This document shows, piece by piece, positions 1 to 4,629 of a stretch of 17,132 nt of DNA. Positions within the stretch are counted from its first letter, which is position 1. Each line of letters opens with the position of its first letter. Origin of the DNA: JACRIM01 sp964605185 (GTDB lineage Bacteria > Planctomycetota > Phycisphaerae > UBA1845 > UTPLA1); the NCBI GenBank assembly GCA_964605185.1, contig CAZSBF010000088.1, forward strand, positions 1 through 17,132, given 5' to 3'. The notes beneath the pieces were generated by a model. The model saw only the letters and a list, made by a program, of their open reading frames with translations. It was not told the origin of the DNA and ran no database searches. The position numbers and the translations under genes were made by a program.

Positions 1-130
1 CCCCACAACCACTTCCAATCATTTCACAGCGAATGCGAAACGCCGAGCAAGATTGATAGGTAGCAGAAGAAATTGAAACCCCTCGCGCGACTCGCCGTCG
101 CCCGAGCCGCGCCCAATCCGCGCGCCCATT

Positions 131-154
131 CCCTCCCCTTCGAGAAGGGGAGGG
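131..154. repeat. Perfect 10-bp hairpin, possible dispersed repeat
   Basis: A C/T-rich arm (131-140) pairs perfectly with its G/A-rich complement (145-154) around a CGAG loop, followed by a further G-rich stretch to about 166. There is no T-run on either side, so it is not an obvious terminator. Compact hairpins of this CCCTCCCC/GGGGAGGG type occur as dispersed intergenic elements in many high-GC genomes. That it is repeated in this genome is inference. The rest of 1-251 shows no gene; the previous gene, if any, ends outside the window. Confidence 0.45.
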
Positions 155-251
155 CAAAGGGTGGGGTCGTGAACAAGCGCAAACGTCGATTTCGCCGTGA
201 CCGTATCGCCGTTCTAGAACCGTCCGCCAGCAACCAAAAAGGAGAACACCA

Positions 252-1172
252 ATGCCCGACAAAACACTGCCCCAAAACGACTTACCCGATCTTCAGACAA
301 AAAACCCAAATCCACCCGACCTCGACGATTCCGACGAATCACCGGTCGCCGACGAATCGCCCTTCGTCGCCCCGCCGAATTTTCGCGGCCGCCCGGCCCG
401 CCACGGTCTCCGCAGCCGAAGGCTCTTCATCGCCCCCGAGGATGTCGATCGCTTCGACCGCTTCCGCCGGAACACGATCCGGGAGCTGAGCCCCATCGAC
501 CACACCGAACACTTCATCGTCGAGGCCATCGTGACCAAGCGCTGGCTTATACTCCACTGCGATGAGGCCGAGGCCGCCGCCATGCGCAACGCCTTCGTCG
601 CCTCCGAACACCTCACCGCCGCGCAGATGGAATCAAACGCGAAGGACGCACCCCGCGACGACGACGAGCGCTTCGATCACGCCATGGCCGCGACCTGCAC
701 CGACGAAAAGGTTCACCTCGTCCTGCGCTATCGCACCATCCACGAACGCGGCCTGGTCCGCTTCGAAACCATGCTGCGCCAGTACCGCGCCCTGTGCGAA
801 GCCCGCGAGATCGCCGACGCCCGGATGCGACCCGCAAATCCGCCCTACAACCCACCCAGTGATTCCCCTGAGGTCTTACCGCTCAAATCACCATTCCCGA
901 CCATTTCCCGCAAACCAAACATCGCCGACGCCCTCGCCAACCTCTCCCGCCGAAACCCAAGCCCCGCCAACCCCAGCCGAAATGAAGACTTGCGTGCTAA
1001 TCAGACAAAAAACCCAAATGCCCCCGATGAAACCGAAACCCTCGCCCTCCGCGCCAGAATCCTCGAAGACATCAAGAACTACTATGCCCATTTGAAAAGT
1101 CAAACCCCCGAATCCGACGGTGTGCCAACCGAAAACCCGCTCGAACAAAGCGACGCCGCACCAGAAAGTTAG
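252..1172 (+). CDS. Hypothetical protein, RHGL-motif family with TKNPN repeats
   Basis: 306 residues of unknown function. An AAAGGAG ribosome site at 238-244 lies 7 nt before the ATG, which fixes the start. There is no signal peptide or membrane segment, so it is probably cytoplasmic. A disordered, acidic, proline-rich start is followed by RHGL at residues 50-53. Then comes a helical region (about 56-190) with an alternating acidic/basic pattern (APEDVDRFDRF, EAIVTKRWLI). This arrangement resembles a recurring family of planctomycete and acidobacterial hypothetical proteins in which an RHGL segment precedes a helical domain; the assignment is from memory. The C-terminal third is Pro/Asn-rich. 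The motif QTKNPN occurs at residues 15-20 and 251-256, encoded by an identical 19-bp DNA repeat. The gene is convergent with the AI-2E permease gene. Real coding status is well supported; the function is unknown. Confidence 0.8.
   Translation: MPDKTLPQNDLPDLQTKNPNPPDLDDSDESPVADESPFVAPPNFRGRPARHGLRSRRLFIAPEDVDRFDRFRRNTIRELSPIDHTEHFIVEAIVTKRWLILHCDEAEAAAMRNAFVASEHLTAAQMESNAKDAPRDDDERFDHAMAATCTDEKVHLVLRYRTIHERGLVRFETMLRQYRALCEAREIADARMRPANPPYNPPSDSPEVLPLKSPFPTISRKPNIADALANLSRRNPSPANPSRNEDLRANQTKNPNAPDETETLALRARILEDIKNYYAHLKSQTPESDGVPTENPLEQSDAAPES
293..311 (+). repeat. 19-bp direct repeat inside the RHGL gene, copy 1
   Basis: TCAGAC-A6-CCCAAAT here is identical to 1001-1019. The bases just after it are similar (CCACCCGAC versus GCCCCCGAT). 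It is in frame and encodes QTKNPN. The A-rich repeat stands out against the GC-rich gene. Confidence 0.75.
1001..1019 (+). repeat. 19-bp direct repeat inside the RHGL gene, copy 2
   Basis: Identical to 293-311 and in the same reading frame. It encodes the second QTKNPN, in the disordered C-terminal part of the protein. Confidence 0.75.
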
Positions 1173-1343
1173 CCGCTGTTCGCTGGTGCGAGTCGAAGAG
1201 TTGCCTCGGAGACAATCCCTTCTCGCACCCACGAGAATGGGAATCCCTTCTCACGAACCATGAAGAGAACGTCGCCGATTCCACGAATACGAATTCGCGT
1301 CGTTCAACGTGCGAGAAAGGATTCGCGCACGAGCGTTGTTTCC
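1173..1343. other. Convergent intergenic region with two hairpins
   Basis: It lies between the RHGL gene (+) and the AI-2E gene (-). A hairpin pairs TTCTCG (1220-1225) with CGAGAA (1232-1237) and extends through CCC/GGG past a one-base bulge. A second pairs CGTGCG (1308-1313) with CGCACG (1326-1331). Neither has a clear T-run, so they are only possible bidirectional terminators. No gene is visible. Confidence 0.4.
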
Positions 1344-2402
1344 TTATTCTTCGCTGATGAGCAGCGCCCAGCGGCGGGTGCGGTCGAATTGGGCGAGGCC
1401 GATCTTGAGGCAGGTGAGCATCGGCACGGCCAGGAGCAGGCCGAGGACGCCGCCGAACCAGCCCCAGTAGGCGAGGGAGACGAGGAGCAGGACGGGGTCG
1501 AGGTTTAGTTGTTTGCCGCTGGCGCGCACTTCGATGTAGTCGATCCAGAAGAAACGGTTGGCGGTGACGCAGATGGCCAGGAGGGAGGCCGTCCAGATGC
1601 TGTCGAACTGGAGGTAGGCCAGCGCGATCGGGGGGATGAGGGCGGCGATGCTGCCGACGTAGGTGATGTAATTGAGGATGAACGCGAGGAAGACCCACAG
1701 AGGCCAATATTCCAGATTGAAGCAGTACATGATGATGCCGGCGACGCAGGCCATGCCGAGGCTGACGCGCGTCTTGACCTTCATGTATTGCTGGATGCCG
1801 TCGCTGACGCTGCGGCCCATGCGGAGGAGGCTGTCGGCGGTGTCGGGGTTGAAGGCACGTTGCATTCGGCGCGAGACTTTTTCGGCGTTCAGAATAATGA
1901 AGAGCAGGTAGAAAAAGACGACGAGGGCCAGTTCGAGGAAGGTGAAGGCCGTGCCCGCGACGTAGAGGAAGATTTCCTGTGAGGAGGTGTTGAGGAACTC
2001 GCGCAGGGTGCTGGTGACGGTGCCGCTGGATTTGTCGGGGGCGACGCGGCCGGCGATCGCGAGGAGGCGCTGCTGGTACTCCGGGAACTTGTCGCGAAAG
2101 GCGAGGCCGTTGAGGTAGACGACCTGTCCGAGGAGGACGAAGAGGATCATCACGGTGAGGAAAAGAATCAGGTACGCCACCCACGGCGGGATCTTGACGG
2201 CGATCATGGCCTCGGCGGTCGGACGGATGATGTAGTACAGAAACAGGGCGATGATGACGGGGAAGATGATCTTGCTGAGGAAGGTGAAGGCCGTGACGCT
2301 GAGGATGCCGGCGATGATGACGAGGGCGGCGGTGGCGGTGCGCCGGTTTTCGCCGGCGTGGGCACGCGGTTGTGTTCGGAGATCGTCCATGACGTCGGCC
2401 AT
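1344..2402 (-). CDS. AI-2E family transporter (PF01594-type permease)
   Basis: 352 residues, the usual length for the family. Inner-membrane permease; family members export autoinducer-2, act as Na+/H+ antiporters or have unknown substrates, so the substrate cannot be assigned. Paired hydrophobic segments at about 26-60 and 75-98 precede a soluble stretch (100-145). Further segments lie at about 146-172, 213-228, 236-263, 270-284 and 303-335. Family signatures are visible: FILNYITYVGSIAALIPP at 241-258 (the usual N-x-I-P-x-x-G region, here with T-Y), and GKQLNLDPVLLLVSLAYWGW at 296-315 followed by a G-x-x-L-A-V-P run. The start has no Shine-Dalgarno, but TATCAT ends 7 nt before the ATG, suggesting a leaderless mRNA. 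An in-frame ATG four codons later is an alternative. It lies 174 nt downstream of accD on the same strand. Confidence 0.9.
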   Translation of the reverse strand: MADVMDDLRTQPRAHAGENRRTATAALVIIAGILSVTAFTFLSKIIFPVIIALFLYYIIRPTAEAMIAVKIPPWVAYLILFLTVMILFVLLGQVVYLNGLAFRDKFPEYQQRLLAIAGRVAPDKSSGTVTSTLREFLNTSSQEIFLYVAGTAFTFLELALVVFFYLLFIILNAEKVSRRMQRAFNPDTADSLLRMGRSVSDGIQQYMKVKTRVSLGMACVAGIIMYCFNLEYWPLWVFLAFILNYITYVGSIAALIPPIALAYLQFDSIWTASLLAICVTANRFFWIDYIEVRASGKQLNLDPVLLLVSLAYWGWFGGVLGLLLAVPMLTCLKIGLAQFDRTRRWALLISEE

Positions 2403-2409
2403 GCGAAGG

Positions 2410-2415
2410 ATGATA
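2410..2415 (-). promoter_or_regulatory. Candidate -10 element of the AI-2E gene (leaderless start)
   Basis: On the minus strand TATCAT (5 of 6 to TATAAT) ends 7 nt before the ATG at 2402, which places the transcription start at or next to the first codon. The -35 region is weak (TTCTTC at a 17-nt spacing). No Shine-Dalgarno is present. Confidence 0.4.
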
Positions 2416-2509
2416 GCCGCGAGCGTGGGGTCGAAGAATGATCAGGGATTGAGGCGGATATTGGGCACCGGGTGTGTGTGCAGGGGAGCGCCTGTTGAAG
2501 TCGCGTGAT

Positions 2510-2529
2510 GGCAGGCAGGGACGCCTGCC
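2510..2529. repeat. Short hairpin of the 'AGRDACP'-coding dispersed type
   Basis: GGCAGGC (2510-2516) pairs with GCCTGCC (2523-2529) around AGGGAC, with CCAC following. Read in one frame it gives AGRDACPT. I recall this as a frequent spurious translation product of small intergenic hairpins in planctomycete and verrucomicrobial genomes. It sits between accD and the AI-2E gene. Its repeat status elsewhere in the genome cannot be seen here. Confidence 0.45.
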
Positions 2530-2576
2530 CCACTCTTACGCCACCAGCGCGAGGCAATGGCGGTCGCAATCGGTGC

Positions 2577-3377
2577 TTACTTGCCGCAATAGTCGATGAT
2601 GCGGGCGATTTCGTTTCGAAGGTCGGCGCGGGGCACGATGCGATCGATGTAGCCGTGCTCTTGCATGAACTCGGCGGTTTGGAAGCCTTCGGGGAGTTCG
2701 GCCTTCACGGTGTTCCAGATCACGCGCGGACCTGCGAAGCCGATCATGGCCTTAGGCTCGGCGATGATCACGTCGCCGAGGAACGCGAAGCTGGCGGCGA
2801 CGCCGGCCGTGGTGGGGTCGGTCATGACGGTGATGTAGAGGCCCTTTTGCGTGTCATGGCGGGCGATGGCCGCGGAGGTCTTGGCCATCTGCATGAGGCT
2901 GATCAGGCCTTCCTGCATTCGGGCGCCGCCGGAGCAGGTGAGGATGACGGCGGGGAGGTTCTCATCGGTGGCGCGTTCGATGGCGGCGGAGATCTTCTCG
3001 CCGACGACGGAGCCCATGGAGCCCATGACAAAGAAGGGGTCCATCACCGAGAGGATGATGGCTCGGCCTTTGATATAGGCACGGCCGGTGAGGACGGCTT
3101 CGGTAAGGCCGGTCTTCTCCTGGGCGGCGACCATCCGCTTGGCATAGGGGATGCTATCCGTCCAATTCAGGGGGTTGGTGGAGACGAGGTCGGCGTTGAA
3201 TTCCTCGAAGGTTCCGGGGTCGGTGAGCTGGCCAACGCGGGTGCGGGCGTCGACGCGATAGTGGTAGCTGCACTCGGGGCAGACGAGGAGGTTCTCCTCG
3301 AGCACCTTTCGGAAGATCATCTTGCTGCAGCCCTGGCATCGGAGCCAGAGGCCTTCGGGGACTTCGACTTTGGCCAT
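2577..3377 (-). CDS. accD: Acetyl-CoA carboxylase carboxyltransferase subunit beta
   Basis: 266 residues (E. coli AccD is about 304). With AccA it transfers carboxyl from carboxybiotin-BCCP to acetyl-CoA to make malonyl-CoA for fatty-acid synthesis; cytoplasmic. The N-terminal four-cysteine zinc ribbon is intact (C14, C17, C33, C36, as CQGC and CPEC). The crotonase-like carboxyltransferase core shows MGSMGSVVGEK at 118-128, CSGGARMQEG at 148-157, MTDPTTAGVAASFAFLGD downstream, and a C-terminal GFAGPRVI segment. The start at 3377 is preferred over an open extension to 3446. The extension is not AccD-like, and its first codons fall at the end of the terminator of the upstream transcript. There is no Shine-Dalgarno; a TACAAT -10 ends 9 nt before the ATG, implying a leaderless or nearly leaderless mRNA. 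accA is not in the window. Confidence 0.95.
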   Translation of the reverse strand: MAKVEVPEGLWLRCQGCSKMIFRKVLEENLLVCPECSYHYRVDARTRVGQLTDPGTFEEFNADLVSTNPLNWTDSIPYAKRMVAAQEKTGLTEAVLTGRAYIKGRAIILSVMDPFFVMGSMGSVVGEKISAAIERATDENLPAVILTCSGGARMQEGLISLMQMAKTSAAIARHDTQKGLYITVMTDPTTAGVAASFAFLGDVIIAEPKAMIGFAGPRVIWNTVKAELPEGFQTAEFMQEHGYIDRIVPRADLRNEIARIIDYCGK

Positions 3378-3386
3378 GGTGGGTGA

Positions 3387-3415
3387 ATTGTATGGGAATG
3401 GGAGCGGAATCGGAA
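3387..3415 (-). promoter_or_regulatory. Candidate accD promoter
   Basis: On the minus strand TTCCGA (3410-3415), a 17-nt spacer, then TACAAT (3387-3392; 5 of 6). The predicted start of transcription is about 3380, within a few bases of the accD ATG. The promoter fits in the 60 nt between the preceding terminator and accD. Confidence 0.5.
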
Positions 3416-3437
3416 CTCGCAGGGGAGCGGGGTGGGT

Positions 3438-3475
3438 AAAAAACACAGGACCCGCACGACAAGTCGTACGGGTCC
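3438..3475 (-). terminator. Rho-independent terminator of the small-protein transcript
   Basis: On the minus strand GGACCCG (3475-3469) pairs with CGGGTCC (3454-3448). After one A/C mismatch the stem continues with ACGAC/GTCGT pairing. Four nt later comes TTTTTT (3443-3438). It lies downstream of both 37-residue genes and upstream of accD, separating the two units. Confidence 0.8.
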
Positions 3476-3556
3476 AGGAGTGTTTGGCTAAGTGCGAGAC
3501 CCTGAGGCCTCGTTCGGTGAACCATCCATCGTGCCTAGGCTGACGGATGATGACCG

Positions 3557-3572
3557 GAGCGACGAATCGCTC
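3557..3572 (-). promoter_or_regulatory. Small hairpin in the 3' region of the small-protein transcript
   Basis: On the minus strand GAGCGA pairs with TCGCTC around a TTCG loop, between the copy 1 stop and the terminator. UUCG loops form stable RNA hairpins. Its role is unknown; mRNA 3'-end stability is possible. Confidence 0.35.
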
Positions 3573-3581
3573 TGTATCCTG

Positions 3582-3599
3582 GTCAACGAGTTAGTTGAC
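3582..3599 (-). promoter_or_regulatory. Stop-codon hairpin, copy 1
   Basis: On the minus strand GTCAAC (the last two sense codons, Val-Asn) pairs with GTTGAC just downstream. The 6-nt loop is TAACTC and begins with the stop codon. Copy 2 has the same structure with one compensated base pair. Confidence 0.5.
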
Positions 3600-3704
3600 G
3601 AGGAAGAGGCCGAGCCACGTCAGCGGGACCAGAATGAGGTCCGGCAACGGGTTGAGGTCGATGAAGCCGACCATCGCGGCAAGAACAAAATCCCAAATGC
3701 TCAT
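3591..3704 (-). CDS. 37-residue hydrophobic acidic small protein, copy 1
   Basis: An unrecognised small protein, beginning MSIWDFVLAA and ending LGLFLVN, TAA stop. AAGGAAGG lies about 7 nt before the ATG. The peptide is identical to the neighbouring copy 2. The two genes differ at six of 114 positions, all synonymous (five third-position changes plus CTG/TTG Leu), which is strong evidence of selection on the protein. Two hydrophobic stretches (2-15, 23-36) flank a D16-L-N-P-L-P-D22 turn, so it probably sits in or on a membrane as a hairpin. It has three Asp and no Lys, Arg, His or Cys. It does not look like the usual basic type I toxin. The IDLNPLPD turn loosely recalls DUF1232 (IDLIPD), but homology is not claimed. 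The reading frame is well supported; the function is unknown. Confidence 0.85.
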   Translation of the reverse strand: MSIWDFVLAAMVGFIDLNPLPDLILVPLTWLGLFLVN

Positions 3705-3752
3705 GGAAATCCTTCCTTCTTTGACTAACGTTCCTGACGCTGCCCGCGACTT

Positions 3753-3766
3753 AGTGCACGTGCACT
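3753..3766. promoter_or_regulatory. Perfect 14-bp palindrome upstream of small-protein copy 1
   Basis: AGTGCAC/GTGCACT is a perfect palindrome 49 bp before the copy 1 ATG. It is the right size for a dimeric regulator site, but could instead form a stem without a loop-sized spacer. Copy 2 also has a perfect 14-bp palindrome upstream, of different sequence. Confidence 0.4.
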
Positions 3767-3838
3767 GATCAAACCAAGTCAGCGGAAGCCGTCAAAGGAA
3801 CATAACAAACTTCTACTTCTACTACTTCCAGTTCGTCA

Positions 3839-3856
3839 GTTAACTGTTTAGTTAAC
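3839..3856 (-). promoter_or_regulatory. Stop-codon hairpin, copy 2
   Basis: On the minus strand GTTAAC (Val-Asn codons) pairs with a second GTTAAC around TAAACA, again with the stop codon opening the loop. Compared with copy 1 the third base pair changes from C-G to T-A, with both sides altered together. Confidence 0.5.
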
Positions 3857-3961
3857 GAGGAACAGACCGAGCCAGGTCAGCGGGACCAAAATGAGGTCCG
3901 GCAACGGGTTCAGGTCGATGAAGCCGACCATCGCGGCAAGAACAAAATCCCAAATGCTCAT
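3848..3961 (-). CDS. 37-residue hydrophobic acidic small protein, copy 2
   Basis: It encodes exactly the same 37 residues as copy 1, with an AAGGAAGG ribosome site about 7 nt before the ATG. The first 17 codons and the ribosome site are identical to copy 1 at the DNA level; all six differences lie in the last 20 codons and are silent. Flanks beyond the SD and stop hairpin are unrelated, so this is an old tandem duplication (period 257 bp) rather than a fresh copy or a repeat element. Copy 2 is first in the transcript. A candidate promoter at 4328-4357 would give it a leader of about 360 nt with several hairpins. The pairing of short hydrophobic genes, their tandem arrangement and the long structured leader recall type I toxin loci. 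However, the acidic charge and lack of basic residues argue for caution. Confidence 0.85.
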   Translation of the reverse strand: MSIWDFVLAAMVGFIDLNPLPDLILVPLTWLGLFLVN

Positions 3962-3983
3962 AGTAACCTTCCTTCTTCTAATG

Positions 3984-4011
3984 GGTTTCTAGAAACCGCG
4001 CCACACGGCGC
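3984..4011. promoter_or_regulatory. 14-bp palindrome plus hairpin in the leader of copy 2
   Basis: GGTTTCT/AGAAACC (3984-3997) is a perfect palindrome 23 bp before the copy 2 ATG. It is followed directly by a GCGCC-ACAC-GGCGC hairpin (3998-4011). Together they could be an operator or an RNA structure next to the ribosome site. Confidence 0.4.
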
Positions 4012-4278
4012 ACCAAACACTCTAGACTGTGTTAAGCCTTTTCTATCCGACAACGCGTCGAACCACGCAAGGCGACATTGCGAAACTTTTCACTTACTTC
4101 GGATCGGCCGAACAAACTCATAATCGCGGCAATGCGATCATGAATCGCTCTTCGACCCGGCGCGGCAAGCATACGGTAATCAGGAAGTTCGGCAAGACCC
4201 TGATTTCAGTCCTGACTTACGATCGGTTCATACGAACTGATTGAAAATCATGACTGGCAAAGGCTTTGGCCATCCCGC

Positions 4279-4316
4279 GCCGGAGTGCCAAAACCACTCA
4301 GGCTTTATCGCCTGAG
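4279..4316 (-). promoter_or_regulatory. Two competing hairpins (switch-like leader)
   Basis: CTCAGGC at 4297-4303 can pair with GCCTGAG at 4310-4316 (7 bp, 6-nt loop). It can instead pair as part of a GCC-x-GAGTG / CACTC-x-GGC hairpin (4279-4287 with 4295-4303). The two folds exclude each other, as in riboswitches and attenuators. I could not match the conserved core of any known riboswitch class. The strand is inferred from the downstream gene. Confidence 0.35.
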
Positions 4317-4327
4317 GCTGAGGGCGA

Positions 4328-4357
4328 AGTTTAGCTACAGCCGAAATCAGCTGTCAA
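4328..4357 (-). promoter_or_regulatory. Candidate sigma70-type promoter for the small-protein transcript
   Basis: On the minus strand a perfect TTGACA (-35, 4352-4357), an 18-nt spacer, then TAAACT (4 of 6). AT-rich DNA lies upstream. The predicted start is about 4320, so the transcript would open with the competing hairpins and run about 360 nt to copy 2. Confidence 0.4.
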
Positions 4358-4579
4358 CCACTTTTACCGCCCTCTCACTCATTTTTTTCGTTGTTTTCGC
4401 GTTGAGAATTGAGTTTTTCTCGGGCTTTTTGAAAAAAATCTCGCGCAAACCACGCCGGTTGTTTTGCGGACGCACTAAAGATGGTTGCTATAACTTGTTT
4501 ATTCACGGCATGTTATGATTTTAGAGGCGGGCTGCCCGAAATGAGAAAATATGTCCAATTTGGAAGGTCATGGGGCAGG

Positions 4580-4620
4580 AAATAAACCCTTGGCGAACCT
4601 AAAAAATTCAGCGCCAAGGG
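4580..4620 (-). terminator. Rho-independent terminator after the nuclease gene
   Basis: CCCTTGGCG and CGCCAAGGG form a 9-bp stem with a 16-nt loop, starting 9 nt after the stop codon on the minus strand and followed by TTTATTT (4586-4580). Confidence 0.6.
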
Positions 4621-4629
4621 GTCAGATTC

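Larger units (their letters stand above)
3962..4629. other. Long gene-poor, relatively AT-rich intergenic region
   Basis: 668 bp with no supportable ORF. Two open frames on the plus strand (4029-4244 and 4285-4518) lack ribosome sites and recognisable composition. From copy 2 outwards it holds the palindrome and hairpin at 3984-4011, a 7-bp hairpin (4178-4184 with 4199-4205), and a pair of mutually exclusive hairpins (4279-4316). Further out are a candidate minus-strand promoter (4328-4357), an AT-rich block (about 4370-4560) and the terminator of the nuclease gene (4580-4620). Most likely it is the promoter and structured leader of the small-protein transcript, or it contains an unannotated small RNA. 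Confidence 0.45.

Noticed and set aside
1072..2184. Long antisense or alternate-frame ORFs over the AI-2E gene (also 1509-1982)
   Set aside because: They are Arg/Pro/His-rich or Gly/Asp-rich shadow translations of a clear membrane protein gene.
3378..3446. 23-residue extension of AccD
   Set aside because: It is not AccD-like, its first codons fall at the terminator of the previous transcript, and the MAKVEVPEG start matches the family.
4200..4380. Known riboswitch (c-di-GMP-I, fluoride, THF, SAM/SAH types)
   Set aside because: GATAAAGCC and GGCAAAG fragments are suggestive, but the conserved core order of these classes could not be found on either strand.
4029..4518. Plus-strand ORFs in the AT-rich intergenic region
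   Set aside because: They have no ribosome sites, no recognisable motifs and atypical composition. The region is better explained as a leader or regulatory DNA for the minus-strand small genes.
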